A DNA stretch of 64,000 nt. Source: Microvirga sp. TS319 (GTDB taxonomy: Bacteria; Pseudomonadota; Alphaproteobacteria; Rhizobiales; Beijerinckiaceae). Position numbers and translations under genes: made by a program. Shown here one piece after another: positions 1-10,007 of this stretch. The notes beneath the pieces are model-generated. The model saw only the letters and a program-made list of their open reading frames with translations, was not told the DNA's origin and searched no databases. Location of the stretch: the NCBI RefSeq assembly GCF_041276405.1, contig NZ_JBGGGT010000002.1, positions 1,215,001-1,279,000 on the forward strand, in the 5' to 3' direction. The number at the start of each line of letters is the position of its first letter. Position 1 is the first letter of the stretch.

Positions 1-1141
1 GTTGCTGATGGGCTGCGTCTCCGCTTACGCCGACACCATCAAGGTCGGCATCATCGGCCCGTTCTCGGGACCGTTCGCCCTGCAGGGCAAGAACTTCCAG
101 GCAGGCGTGGAAGCCTATATGGCGCTGAACGGAAAGTCCGTGAAGGGCCATGACATCGAGGTCATCTATCGCGACCTTCCGGCCGCCAATCCCGCTCAGT
201 CCCGCGCCTTGGCGCAGGAGCTCGTGGTGAAGGAGAAGGTGCAGTATCTGGGCGGGGTCTACTTCACGCCGGACGCCATGGCGATCACGCCGCTGCTGGC
301 GCAGGCCAACACGCCGCTCGTCATCTTCAACGCGGCCACCTCCGCGATCATGAACACGTCGCCGCTCGTGGTCCGCACGTCGTTCACGACAGCCCAGACG
401 ACGCACCCCCTCGGTAAGATTGCCTACGACGAGGGTGTGAAGAAGGCCATTACCGTGGTGAGCGATTACGGGCCCGGCGTCGACGCCGAAAACGCGTTCA
501 AGAAGGCGTTCGAGGCGGCAGGCGGCCAAGTGGTCGAGGCCATCCGCATGCCGATGAACACCACCGATTTCAGCCCGATCATGCAGCGCGTGCGCGATTC
601 CGGCGCCACGGGCCTCTTCGCTTTCCTGCCCTCCGGCCCTCCTACGCTGGGCTTCGTGAAGGCCTTCAACGAGACGGGCCTGAAGACGGCCGGAATCAAG
701 TTCTACGCGCCCGGCGATCTGACGCAGGAATCCGACCTGCCGGCTCTCGGTTCCGCGGCCGAAGGACTGAAGACGAGCTTCCACTATTCGGTGGCCCATG
801 ACAGCCCGGAGAACAAGGCCTTCGTCGAGGCCGCGGTCAAGGCCATCGGCTCGGCGGACCAGCTCTCCTTCCCGGCGGCCGGCGCCTATGACGGCATGCA
901 TGTCATCTACAAGATGATCGAGGCCACCGACGGCAAGCAGGATGCGAAGAAGGCGGTCGAGGCCGTCAAGGGCCTGTCCTGGACGAGCCCGCGCGGACCG
1001 GTGCGCATCGAGCCCGAGACTCGCCACATCACGCAGAACATCTATCTGCGCGAGGTCGCGAAGGCAGCCGACGGAAAATACGTCAACAAGGAGATCCAGA
1101 CCTTCCCGGATCAGAAGGATCCTGGTCTCGCCACCCAGTAA
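1..1141 (+). CDS. Branched-chain amino acid-type ABC transporter substrate-binding protein (5' partial)
   Basis: Periplasmic binding protein of the LivK/type I fold family. The gene is cut by the window edge inside its signal peptide: the reading frame opens with the end of a hydrophobic segment and an AYA-D cleavage-like site, then the family opening IKVGIIGPFSG. About 370 mature residues are present, the usual length. It heads a complete importer that runs into pca genes, so the likely ligand is an aromatic acid such as protocatechuate or 4-hydroxybenzoate rather than an amino acid. A comparable protocatechuate-inducible system (PcaMNVWX) is known in Sinorhizobium meliloti. The ligand is inferred from context; the family call is secure. 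Confidence 0.9.
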   Translation, partial: LLMGCVSAYADTIKVGIIGPFSGPFALQGKNFQAGVEAYMALNGKSVKGHDIEVIYRDLPAANPAQSRALAQELVVKEKVQYLGGVYFTPDAMAITPLLAQANTPLVIFNAATSAIMNTSPLVVRTSFTTAQTTHPLGKIAYDEGVKKAITVVSDYGPGVDAENAFKKAFEAAGGQVVEAIRMPMNTTDFSPIMQRVRDSGATGLFAFLPSGPPTLGFVKAFNETGLKTAGIKFYAPGDLTQESDLPALGSAAEGLKTSFHYSVAHDSPENKAFVEAAVKAIGSADQLSFPAAGAYDGMHVIYKMIEATDGKQDAKKAVEAVKGLSWTSPRGPVRIEPETRHITQNIYLREVAKAADGKYVNKEIQTFPDQKDPGLATQ

Positions 1142-1156
1142 GGCAAACCGACGAAA

Positions 1157-1189
1157 GGCGGGCGCGGCCCCAGTGGGGCCGCGCCCGCC
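1157..1189 (+). terminator. Intercistronic hairpin after the binding-protein gene
   Basis: A perfect 15-bp inverted repeat (arms 1157-1171 and 1175-1189, loop AGT) lies 16 bases after the binding-protein stop codon and 44 bases before the permease start. No T-run follows, so it is probably not a full terminator. Such stems between binding-protein and permease genes commonly slow 3' decay or partly attenuate transcription, giving more binding protein than permease. The stem is read directly; the role is inferred. Confidence 0.6.
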
Positions 1190-1232
1190 AACTTACTCCC
1201 TCCGACGACATGCGAGCGAGCGGACGCTTTTC

Positions 1233-2096
1233 ATGCAGACTATCCTCAGCATTGCCATCGACGCTCTGGCGTTCGGCATGGTGCTGTTCATCATCTGCAT
1301 CGGCCTGTCTCTCACGATGGGCCTGATGCGGGTCGTGAATCTCGCTCATGGCGCCTTCGCGATGATCGCGGGCTATATCGCTTCCTATGCGGCGCGCGAT
1401 CTCGGGCTGGGCTATGCGGCTGCGGTCCTTCTGGCGATCGCCGGCACGATCGTCATCTCGATTCCGCTCGAGCGCTTTCTCTATCGCCGGATCTATGGCC
1501 GCTCCGAGCTGACTCAGGTGCTGATGACCATCGGCATCACATTCTGCGTGATCGGAATCACCAACTATTTCTTCGGTCCGACCCTGAAGACAATTCCGCT
1601 GCCTCGGCTTCTGAGCGGGCCGGTCGATGTAGGCTTCCGCACCATCGCGGCGCACCGGCTCTTCGTGATCGCCTGTGGCGCGGCTGTGGCGGGAGGGCTG
1701 TGGTATCTGATCGAGCGGACGAGCTTCGGGATCAAGCTCAGGGCGACGGTCGACAATGCGGCCATGAGCGATGCGCTCGGCGTGCGCACCCAGGTGGTCT
1801 ATGCCGTCAGCTTCGCCATCGCCGTCGGTCTTGCCGCATTCGGAGGGGTGGTCGGCGCCGAGTTTCTGCCCATCGAACCCTATTATGCCCTGCGCTACAT
1901 GGTGACCTTCCTCGTGGTCGTCTCGGTCGGCGGGGCGGGCTCCATTCCCGGCGCTCTCATCGCCTGTCTCGTCCTCGGGCTGGTGGATACGACCGGCCGC
2001 TATCTGATGCCCGATTTCGGCAATTTCTTCTTCTATGCTGCCGTGATCCTCATCGTTTGCCTCTTCCCGCGCGGCTTCCTCGGGAGGGCACAGTAA
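1233..2096 (+). CDS. Branched-chain amino acid-type ABC transporter permease (LivH family)
   Basis: Inner-membrane permease of 287 residues. It starts MQTILSIAIDALAFGM and carries the family stretch GLMRVVNLAHGAFAM near residues 30-45, followed by repeated hydrophobic helices. The ATG at 1233 is chosen because upstream codons of the open frame are low-complexity and arginine-rich and overlap the end of the previous gene. It ends one base before the second permease. It should form the channel with the downstream LivM-type protein to import the ligand delivered by the first gene's product. Confidence 0.9.
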   Translation: MQTILSIAIDALAFGMVLFIICIGLSLTMGLMRVVNLAHGAFAMIAGYIASYAARDLGLGYAAAVLLAIAGTIVISIPLERFLYRRIYGRSELTQVLMTIGITFCVIGITNYFFGPTLKTIPLPRLLSGPVDVGFRTIAAHRLFVIACGAAVAGGLWYLIERTSFGIKLRATVDNAAMSDALGVRTQVVYAVSFAIAVGLAAFGGVVGAEFLPIEPYYALRYMVTFLVVVSVGGAGSIPGALIACLVLGLVDTTGRYLMPDFGNFFFYAAVILIVCLFPRGFLGRAQ

Positions 2097-2097
2097 A

Positions 2098-3099
2098 GTG
2101 CAGGTCATGGCTCAGGCAGGAACGGCATCGGCAACATCCCGGGCGAAGGGCCCCCGGTGGCGGGACGTCATCGGAATTGCCTTGATCGCCGCCTTCGGCG
2201 CGATGGGCTACTGGCTGTTTCCTGACAATCTCGCCCTGCTCACCCGTATCGTCGCGGTTGCCCTGCTGGTGCTGTCGATCGATCTGATCGTCGGCTATTG
2301 TGGTGTCGCCACCCTGGGACAGGCCGCCCTGTTCGGCGCGGGGGCCTATGCCGCCGGCATCGCCTGCGTGAACGGGGTGACGGAGCCGCTGACCCTGATC
2401 GCCATCGGGGCTGCCGGGGGTGCCGCGGCGGGCCTCCTCATGGGCGCTGTCATGCTCCGGGCGCACGGGTTGGGCCAGCTGGTTCTTTCCATCGCCATCG
2501 TGCAGCTCTTCCATGAGGTGGCGAACAAGGCCTCCGCCTATACGGGCGGCAGCGATGGCCTGGCGGGCCTGATGGTCAGCCCGCTCTTCGGAGTTTTCGA
2601 ATTCGATCTGTGGGGGCGCACGGCCTACCTGATGGGGCTTGCCCTTCTTCTGCTCGTCTTCGTCGTGCTCAAGTTCGTCGTGTCCTCGCCCTTCGGAATG
2701 TTGTGCCGGGGCATCAAGCAGGATCCGGTGCGCATCCGCGCCATGGGCTCCTTCGTATTTCCGGTCCTCCTGAAGATGTTCCTGATCTCAGGAGCGGTCG
2801 CCGGGATGGGAGGCGCCCTGGCGGCCATCTCCACCCAGGTCGTCGGCCTCGACAGCGTGAGTTTCGAACTCTCCGCCAATGCCCTCGTCATGCTGGTGAT
2901 CGGTGGGCTCGGCACGCTCTACGGCGCCTTGATCGGCACCGTGATCTTCATGGGCTTCGAGCACGTGGTCTCCGCCTTCAACCCGTTCCACTGGATGACG
3001 ATCGTCGGCGCATTGTTGATCGCCGTGGTGCTGGCGGCGCCGGGAGGCTTGAGCAGCCTGACCGAAAAAATCGCCTCGGTGAGGGGAGGCCGGGCATGA
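2098..3099 (+). CDS. Branched-chain amino acid-type ABC transporter permease (LivM family)
   Basis: Second inner-membrane permease, 333 residues from a GTG start placed just after the LivH-type stop. It has the LivM-typical stretch LSIDLIVGYCGVATLGQAALFGAGAYAAG and many transmembrane helices. Its TGA overlaps the next ATG by four bases (ATGA), indicating translational coupling with the ATPase gene. An ATG three codons downstream (2107) is an alternative start. The product pairs with the LivH-type permease in the same importer. Confidence 0.9.
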   Translation: MQVMAQAGTASATSRAKGPRWRDVIGIALIAAFGAMGYWLFPDNLALLTRIVAVALLVLSIDLIVGYCGVATLGQAALFGAGAYAAGIACVNGVTEPLTLIAIGAAGGAAAGLLMGAVMLRAHGLGQLVLSIAIVQLFHEVANKASAYTGGSDGLAGLMVSPLFGVFEFDLWGRTAYLMGLALLLLVFVVLKFVVSSPFGMLCRGIKQDPVRIRAMGSFVFPVLLKMFLISGAVAGMGGALAAISTQVVGLDSVSFELSANALVMLVIGGLGTLYGALIGTVIFMGFEHVVSAFNPFHWMTIVGALLIAVVLAAPGGLSSLTEKIASVRGGRA

Positions 3100-3860
3100 G
3101 CGCTCTCTTCCGTGTCGAGGGCCTGTCCAAATCCTTTGGCGGCCTCGCTGTCAGTCGCAACATCTCCCTGTCGATGCCGGCCGGTGAGCGCCTTGCTCTG
3201 ATCGGTCCCAATGGGGCCGGCAAGACCACCTTCGTCAATCTCGTGACGGGTCAGGTCAAGCCCGATGCCGGACGCGTCCTGCTGAACGGCGAAGATATCA
3301 CGCAGCTCGGCGCCGTGCGGCGCGTGCGCAAAGGTCTGGTGCGGACCTTCCAGGTCACCCGCCTCTTCTCCGAACTGACGCCGGAGGAGCATGTCACTCT
3401 CACCGTGCTGCAGCGGGAGGGAAGGGCCACGCGGATCTTCAGCCGTTTCCGCGGAAATTCCGGCGTCGCGGACGAGGTCGACGGCATTCTCAAGACGCTC
3501 GGCCTGACCGAAGTCGCGCGCCGCAAGGTCGGACAGATCGCCTACGGACAACAGCGCCTCCTGGAGATTGCCATCGCGCTGGCGCTCAAGCCGAAGGTGC
3601 TCCTGCTCGACGAGCCCGCCGCCGGTGTGCCTTCCGCCGATACTCCGCGCATCGAGCAGGCCCTCGAGCGTCTTCCATCGAGCCTCGCCGTGCTCATGAT
3701 CGAGCACGACATGGACCTCGTGTTCCGCTTCGCCAGACGTGTCGTGGTCCTGGCTGCGGGCGAGATCATCTTCGAAGGTCTGCCGTCGGAGGTGGCGGCC
3801 GATCCGAAAGTGCGCGAAGCCTATCTGGGGAACTATGCCAATGCCCGCAGCGTCGCTTGA
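3096..3860 (+). CDS. Branched-chain amino acid-type ABC transporter ATP-binding protein (LivG family)
   Basis: Cytoplasmic ATPase of 254 residues. It shows Walker [10 protein letters not shown] near residue 35, a Q-loop in VRTFQVTRLF, a signature region reading AYGQQRLLEIA (a common LivG variant of LSGGQ), and Walker B VLLLDEPAAG. The start overlaps the LivM-type stop codon. Its end overlaps the start of the second ATPase by about 20 bases. It powers the importer together with the LivF-type partner. Confidence 0.9.
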   Translation: MSALFRVEGLSKSFGGLAVSRNISLSMPAGERLALIGPNGAGKTTFVNLVTGQVKPDAGRVLLNGEDITQLGAVRRVRKGLVRTFQVTRLFSELTPEEHVTLTVLQREGRATRIFSRFRGNSGVADEVDGILKTLGLTEVARRKVGQIAYGQQRLLEIAIALALKPKVLLLDEPAAGVPSADTPRIEQALERLPSSLAVLMIEHDMDLVFRFARRVVVLAAGEIIFEGLPSEVAADPKVREAYLGNYANARSVA

Positions 3861-4557
3861 CGTCAAAGGCCTGAGTGCGGGCTACGGCCCGACCTTGGTG
3901 CTGGAGGACGTGTCCTTCTTCGTACCGGCCGGGGCGCGCCTGTCCATTCTCGGCCGCAATGGCATGGGAAAGACCACGTTGCTCTCATCCCTCATGGGCA
4001 TGAACCGGCGCTACGGCGGCGAGATCCTGATTGACGGCAGAAATCTGGCGTCCCTGAAGAGCTCGGAGCGCGCCCGGCAGGGCGTCGGGCTCGTGCCGCA
4101 GACGCGCGACATCTTCCGTTCGCTCACCGTGGAGGAAAACCTGATCGTCGGGATCAAGGATCGCCCACGGCAGGTCATCCAGGAGGCCTACGACATGTTC
4201 CCGCGCCTCTACGAGCGCCGGAGCAATCTCGGCTGGCAATTGTCCGGTGGAGAGCAGCAGATGCTCTCCACGGCCCGCACCATTCTCGGGAAGCCCTCGG
4301 TGCTTCTTCTCGACGAGCCGCTCGAAGGCCTGGCTCCGGTGATCTGTGAGGAGCTGATGGCGGCCTTCACGCGCTTGGCGTCGAGCGGCGAGATGACGAT
4401 CCTGCTCGTGGAGCAGCGCCTGGAGAGCGCCCTCGACTTCGCCGAGGCCGTCCTGATCTTGGAGCGGGGGCGCATCGTCTGGCAGGGCACGAGCGAGGCT
4501 CTGCGGGCGGACCATGGCCTCGTCGAACACTATATCGGCGTCGGCTCGCTGCATTGA
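3841..4557 (+). CDS. Branched-chain amino acid-type ABC transporter ATP-binding protein (LivF family)
   Basis: Second ATPase of the importer, about 238 residues, with Walker A GRNGMGKTT, signature LSGGEQQM and Walker B VLLLDEPLEGLAP. Two in-frame ATGs exist. The one at 3841 is preferred because GGGGA at 3827-3831 lies nine bases upstream; 3835 would be only three bases from it. The gene begins inside livG-type coding sequence and stops eight bases before pcaD. Transport and catabolism genes therefore look like one transcription unit. Confidence 0.88.
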   Translation: MPAASLDVKGLSAGYGPTLVLEDVSFFVPAGARLSILGRNGMGKTTLLSSLMGMNRRYGGEILIDGRNLASLKSSERARQGVGLVPQTRDIFRSLTVEENLIVGIKDRPRQVIQEAYDMFPRLYERRSNLGWQLSGGEQQMLSTARTILGKPSVLLLDEPLEGLAPVICEELMAAFTRLASSGEMTILLVEQRLESALDFAEAVLILERGRIVWQGTSEALRADHGLVEHYIGVGSLH

Positions 4558-4565
4558 GGTAAGGT

Positions 4566-5360
4566 ATGGCATTCATCCGCGCTAACGGCATCGTTCTCCA
4601 TCATCACGTCACCGGAAGGACCGATGCGCCGGCGCTCGTCTTCAGCAATTCGCTGGGCAGCGACTTTCGCATCTGGCAGGCGGTCGCGCCGGCTTTCGCA
4701 GACCGGTTCCGCGTCCTGCTCTACGACAAGCGGGGCCATGGCCTTTCGGATGCGCCGCCCGCCCCCTACACGATGGACGATCACACGGACGACCTCCTTG
4801 CACTGCTCGATCATCTTGAGATCCAGAGCGCCGCTCTCGTCGGATTGTCGGTCGGCGGCATGATCGCCCAACGTGCGGCCGTGCGGGCTCCCGGACGCGT
4901 CAGGGCACTGGTTCTCTGTTGCACGGCCGCGAAGATCGGCGCGCCGGAACTCTGGGCGGAGCGGATCTCCGCCGTGGAGAAGGGCGGCATCGAACCGATC
5001 GCCGACAACGTTCTGCAGCGCTGGTTCACGTCAGATTTCCGCAAAACGCGCCCAGATGTGGTTGCCGGCTGGCGCAACATGCTCGTGCGCATCCCGGCTC
5101 ACGGCTATGCCGGGACCTGTGCCGCCATCCGCGACGCGGACCTGACGGCGGATGCGGGAAGGATCGACGCTCCGACGCTGTGCATCGCCGGCGATCAGGA
5201 CGGCTCGACGCCCGCCGACGTGGTGCGCAACACGGCGAGCCTCATTCCCGGCGCGCGCTTCGCGCTGATCGAGGGCTGCGGGCATATCCCATGCATCGAA
5301 AAGCCCGCGGCGCTCACGCAACTGATCCAGAACCATCTTCAGGAGGCCGGCCTTGTCTGA
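4566..5360 (+). CDS. pcaD: 3-oxoadipate enol-lactonase
   Basis: Alpha/beta-hydrolase of 264 residues that opens beta-ketoadipate enol-lactone to beta-ketoadipate in the protocatechuate branch. The nucleophile elbow GLSVGG places Ser95, and GCGHIP near the C terminus gives His240. The acid is probably one of the Asp residues in AGDQDGSTP (about 212-214). It sits eight bases after the importer genes and overlaps pcaC by eight bases. Family length and neighbours agree, so the call is firm. Confidence 0.95.
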   Translation: MAFIRANGIVLHHHVTGRTDAPALVFSNSLGSDFRIWQAVAPAFADRFRVLLYDKRGHGLSDAPPAPYTMDDHTDDLLALLDHLEIQSAALVGLSVGGMIAQRAAVRAPGRVRALVLCCTAAKIGAPELWAERISAVEKGGIEPIADNVLQRWFTSDFRKTRPDVVAGWRNMLVRIPAHGYAGTCAAIRDADLTADAGRIDAPTLCIAGDQDGSTPADVVRNTASLIPGARFALIEGCGHIPCIEKPAALTQLIQNHLQEAGLV

Positions 5361-5745
5361 CAAAACGGGAAGCGAACGTTACAGGGCGGGCATGGCGGTC
5401 CGCCGCCAGGTTCTCGGCGATGCGCATGTGGACCGGGCCAGCGCGCAGATGACCGACTTCGACGCCGATTTCCAGACCTTCATCACCGAAGGCGCCTGGG
5501 GCTCCGTGTGGACGCGCCCGCAGTTTTCCAAGCGCGAGCGATCCATCGTCACCATCGCGCTGCTCGCGGCGCTCGGACACGATGAGGAGGTCGCCATGCA
5601 CGTGCGCGCGACGCGCAATACGGGCGCGACAAAGGACGACATTCGCGAGGCTCTCTTCCATGTGGCGGTCTATGCGGGCGTGCCCGCCGCCAATCACGCC
5701 TTCAAGGTGGTGAAGAAGGCCTACGAGGAAATGGAACAGGCGTGA
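5353..5745 (+). CDS. pcaC: 4-carboxymuconolactone decarboxylase
   Basis: Small cytoplasmic decarboxylase of 130 residues in the AhpD-like/CMD fold. It converts gamma-carboxymuconolactone to the enol-lactone used by PcaD. The TTG at 5353 is chosen because a perfect AGGAGG (5341-5346) lies six bases upstream within pcaD. The first ATG (5392) would remove the conserved opening SERYRAGM. The motif region LLAALGHDEEVAMHVRATRNTGATKDDIREA is typical. Separate pcaC and pcaD genes, rather than a pcaL fusion, are usual in rhizobia. Confidence 0.95.
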   Translation: MSDKTGSERYRAGMAVRRQVLGDAHVDRASAQMTDFDADFQTFITEGAWGSVWTRPQFSKRERSIVTIALLAALGHDEEVAMHVRATRNTGATKDDIREALFHVAVYAGVPAANHAFKVVKKAYEEMEQA

Positions 5746-5784
5746 AAACACACACCACGTTCGGCTTCATCAGGGAGGGCAGCC

Positions 5785-6510
5785 ATGTCGGATGAAGGAT
5801 CATTCTATCAACGGGACAGGAACTGGCATCCGCCGGCCTTCTCGCCTCAATACAAGACGACGGTTCTCCGCTCTCCGCAATATCCGCTTCTGTCGCTCGA
5901 GGGCACCGTCTCCGAAATGACAGGACCCGTGTTCGGGCATGGCAAACTCGGGGCGCTCGACAACGACCTGATCCGCAACTATGCCAAGACCGGCGATCCG
6001 ATCGGCCAGCGCATCATCGTCTATGGCCGCGTGCTCGACGAGAACGGGCGCCCGGTGCCTGGCGCGCTTCTGGAGTTCTGGCAGGCCAACGCGGGCGGGC
6101 GATACAGGCATCGCAAGGAGAGCTATCTCGCGGCGCTCGATCCGAATTTCGGAGGATGCGGACGCGCGATCACGGATGACGAGGGGCGCTACTGGTTCCG
6201 GACCATCAAGCCCGGCGCTTATCCCTGGCCGAACGGCGTGAACGACTGGCGGCCGGCACATATCCACTTCTCGATCTTCGGCCACGCCTTCGCACAGCGT
6301 CTGATCACCCAGATGTATTTCGAGGGCGATCCGATGATCTGGCAATGCCCCATCGTCTCGACGATCCCGGATCGAGCGGCGGTGGAGCAACTGATCGCCG
6401 CTCTCGACCGGGAGAACACGCTCCCGATGGATGCGTTGGCCTACAAGTTCGACATCGTCCTGCGCGGCCGCCGCTCCACGATGTTCGAGAACCGCATGGA
6501 GGGGAACTGA
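5785..6510 (+). CDS. pcaH: Protocatechuate 3,4-dioxygenase beta subunit
   Basis: Iron(III)-binding subunit of the intradiol dioxygenase that cleaves protocatechuate to beta-carboxymuconate. The four iron ligands are visible: Tyr107 (GGRYRH), Tyr146 (KPGAYPW), and His159 and His161 in WRPAHIHFS, with Arg156 also conserved. Its 241 residues match the family. It lies 39 bases after pcaC and overlaps pcaG by one base, as expected for the two subunits of one complex. Confidence 0.97.
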   Translation: MSDEGSFYQRDRNWHPPAFSPQYKTTVLRSPQYPLLSLEGTVSEMTGPVFGHGKLGALDNDLIRNYAKTGDPIGQRIIVYGRVLDENGRPVPGALLEFWQANAGGRYRHRKESYLAALDPNFGGCGRAITDDEGRYWFRTIKPGAYPWPNGVNDWRPAHIHFSIFGHAFAQRLITQMYFEGDPMIWQCPIVSTIPDRAAVEQLIAALDRENTLPMDALAYKFDIVLRGRRSTMFENRMEGN

Positions 6511-7136
6511 TGGTTCAGAAGCTGGGACGATTGAAGGAATCCCCTTCCCAGACGGCAGGACCCTACGTTCATATCGGCGCCACGCCGAATTGGGTCGAAA
6601 TCACGGGCGTGTGGAAGGAGGATCTCGGCCTCGTCCTCGTCGGGCCCGAAACGAAGGGAGAGCGCGTCGTCGTGAAGGGCCGCGTCTTCGACGGCAGCGG
6701 AACGCCGCTGAAGGATGCGCTCATCGAGATCTGGCAGGCGGATGCCGAGGGGCTCTACAACAGCCTCCAGGAAAGGCGCGGTCAGGCAGACCCGCATTTT
6801 GCCGGCTGGGGCCGCCAGCCGACCGACGGCGCGACCGGCGAGTTCAAGTTCGAGACGATCAAGCCCGGACGGGTGCCCTACAAAGACGGCCGCCCGATGG
6901 CGCCGCATATCACGTTCTGGATTGTGGCGCGCGGCATCAATGTCGGCCTGCACACCCGCATGTATTTCGGGGACGAGGAGACCGCGAACGCCGAATGCCC
7001 GGTGCTGGCCCGCATCGAGCATAAGGTCCGCGTCCAGACCCTCATTGCATCGCGCAGCGAGGAGAACGGCATCCCCACCTACACCTTCGACATCCATCTC
7101 CAGGGTGAGAAGGAAACCGTCTTCTTCGATATCTGA
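6510..7136 (+). CDS. pcaG: Protocatechuate 3,4-dioxygenase alpha subunit
   Basis: Non-iron-binding partner of PcaH, 208 residues. It has the family opening LKESPSQTAGPYVHIG and the stretch ALIEIWQADAEG, homologous to the beta subunit. It lacks the HIH iron pair of PcaH (APHITFWIVARG instead), as alpha subunits do. The ATG overlaps the pcaH TGA by one base and GGAGG lies just upstream, so translation is coupled one to one with pcaH. Confidence 0.97.
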   Translation: MVQKLGRLKESPSQTAGPYVHIGATPNWVEITGVWKEDLGLVLVGPETKGERVVVKGRVFDGSGTPLKDALIEIWQADAEGLYNSLQERRGQADPHFAGWGRQPTDGATGEFKFETIKPGRVPYKDGRPMAPHITFWIVARGINVGLHTRMYFGDEETANAECPVLARIEHKVRVQTLIASRSEENGIPTYTFDIHLQGEKETVFFDI

Positions 7137-7147
7137 CAGGGATCAGC

Positions 7148-7993
7148 ATGGCCCAGTTTCAAAGCCTTCAGGAGGCTGTCAGGGACAACCTCCGCGACGG
7201 GGACACCGTCGCGTTCGAGGGGTTCACCCATCTCATTCCACATGCGGCGGCCCACGAGGCGATACGCCAGGGACGCAGGGATCTGACGCTGATCCGCATG
7301 ACGCCCGATATCATCTACGACCAGATGATCGGCATGGGACTCGCGAAGAAGGTCGTCTTCTCCTATGCGGGCAATCCCGGTGTCGGGCTGCTGCGCCGGA
7401 TGCGCGATGCGATCGAGAACGGCTGGCCGCGCTCCATCGAGACGGTGGAGCATAGCCATGCCGCCATGGCCAATGCCTACGAGGCCGGGGCCGCAGGTTT
7501 GCCCTGCGCAGTCTTCCGCGGCTATCGCGGTGCCGGCCTGAAGGATGTCAATCCTGAGATCCGCAGCGTCACGTGCCCGTTCACCGGCGAGGAGCTGGCG
7601 GCCGTTCCCGCGCACCGGCCGGACGTCGCGTTCATCCATGCGCAAAAGGCGAGCAGGCGCGGGGACGTGCTGGTCGAAGGCATCATCGGCGTGCAGAAGG
7701 AGGCGGTCCTCGCGTCCAAGCGCGCCGTGGTGACGGTCGAGGAGATCGTCGATGATTTCGATGACCTTCACCCGAATCTCTGTGTCCTGCCCCATTGGAC
7801 GATTACCTCCGTGGCTCATGTGCCGGGTGGCGCGCATCCCTCCTACACCCACGGCTACTACGAGCGCGACAACGCCGCCTATCTCGAATGGGACAAGGTC
7901 TCGGCGGATCGCGATCTGTTCATGCAGTGGATGAAGACGAACGTTCTCGAGAAGGCTCCGGACGTCTTCGCAGAGCGCGTGAAAGGGCTGTGA
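7148..7993 (+). CDS. pcaI: 3-oxoadipate CoA-transferase subunit A
   Basis: Subunit A (281 residues) of the CoA-transferase that moves CoA from succinyl-CoA to beta-ketoadipate. It begins with the family I CoA-transferase sequence VRDNLRDGDTVAFEGFTHLIPHAAAHEAIRQG and has VEHSHAAMANAYEAGAAGLP in the middle. It resembles the longer glutaconate-CoA-transferase-like type found in rhizobia rather than the about 230-residue Pseudomonas form. It is 11 bases after pcaG and two bases before pcaJ. The substrate is inferred from context. Confidence 0.92.
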   Translation: MAQFQSLQEAVRDNLRDGDTVAFEGFTHLIPHAAAHEAIRQGRRDLTLIRMTPDIIYDQMIGMGLAKKVVFSYAGNPGVGLLRRMRDAIENGWPRSIETVEHSHAAMANAYEAGAAGLPCAVFRGYRGAGLKDVNPEIRSVTCPFTGEELAAVPAHRPDVAFIHAQKASRRGDVLVEGIIGVQKEAVLASKRAVVTVEEIVDDFDDLHPNLCVLPHWTITSVAHVPGGAHPSYTHGYYERDNAAYLEWDKVSADRDLFMQWMKTNVLEKAPDVFAERVKGL

Positions 7994-7995
7994 CC

Positions 7996-8784
7996 ATGGC
8001 GAGCATCACCGACTTTACTCCCAACGAGATGATGACGATCGCGGCGTCGCGCGCGCTCTCCAACGACGACGTGTGCTTCGTCGGAATCGGCGCGCCGTCG
8101 GCAGCCTGCAACGTGGCGCGCCTCACCCATGCGCCGGACATCACCCTGATCTATGAAAGCGGCACCATCGGCACCGCGCCGGATGTTCTGCCGCTTTCGA
8201 TCGGCGACGGGGAACTCTGCGAGACGGCGCTCACCACCGTCTCGGTGCCCGAGATGTTCCGCTACTGGCTGCAGGGCGGCCGCATTTCCATCGGGTTCCT
8301 GGGCGCCGCCCAGCTCGACCGCTTCGGCAACATCAACACGACCGTTATCGGCGACTACAACAAGCCCAAGGTCCGTTTGCCCGGCGGAGGCGGCGCGCCT
8401 GAGATCGCGACCTCCTGCAGGCAGGTCTTCATCACCATGAAGCAGGCAACGCGCGGCATGGTGGAAAAGATCGATTTCTACACCTCCTTCGGCCATGGCG
8501 AGGGCGGCGATCACCGCCGACGCCTCGGCATCGCCACGCAGGGACCGACGCTCCTGATCACCGACCTCGCGCTCTGGAAGCCGGATCCGGAGACGAAGGA
8601 GTTCACCGTGGTGTCTCTGCATCCGGGCGTGACGCGAAGTCAGGTGCAGGATACCTGCGGCTGGACGGTGCGCTTCGCCGAACGCGTCGAGGAGACGCCG
8701 CCGCCGACCGAACTCGAATTGACCACTCTCCGCGAACTCCAGGCGAGAACCGAGCGCGCCCATGGCGGCAAGAAGGGATCCTGA
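7996..8784 (+). CDS. pcaJ: 3-oxoadipate CoA-transferase subunit B
   Basis: Subunit B (262 residues) of the beta-ketoadipate:succinyl-CoA transferase. The expected catalytic glutamate is Glu54 in IYESGTIG, and the glycine-rich LPGGGGAPEIA stretch follows. The ATG at 7996 lies two bases after the pcaI stop; longer in-frame starts would overlap pcaI. With PcaI it activates beta-ketoadipate for thiolysis by PcaF, encoded two bases downstream. Confidence 0.93.
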   Translation: MASITDFTPNEMMTIAASRALSNDDVCFVGIGAPSAACNVARLTHAPDITLIYESGTIGTAPDVLPLSIGDGELCETALTTVSVPEMFRYWLQGGRISIGFLGAAQLDRFGNINTTVIGDYNKPKVRLPGGGGAPEIATSCRQVFITMKQATRGMVEKIDFYTSFGHGEGGDHRRRLGIATQGPTLLITDLALWKPDPETKEFTVVSLHPGVTRSQVQDTCGWTVRFAERVEETPPPTELELTTLRELQARTERAHGGKKGS

Positions 8785-8786
8785 CG

Positions 8787-9989
<1,203 letters not shown>

Positions 9990-10007
9990 CGGGTGAGGAA
10001 CAGGGTC

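Noticed and set aside
1083..2108. 341-codon minus-strand open frame opposite the LivH-type permease
   Set aside because: Charged low-complexity shadow of a hydrophobic membrane protein gene.
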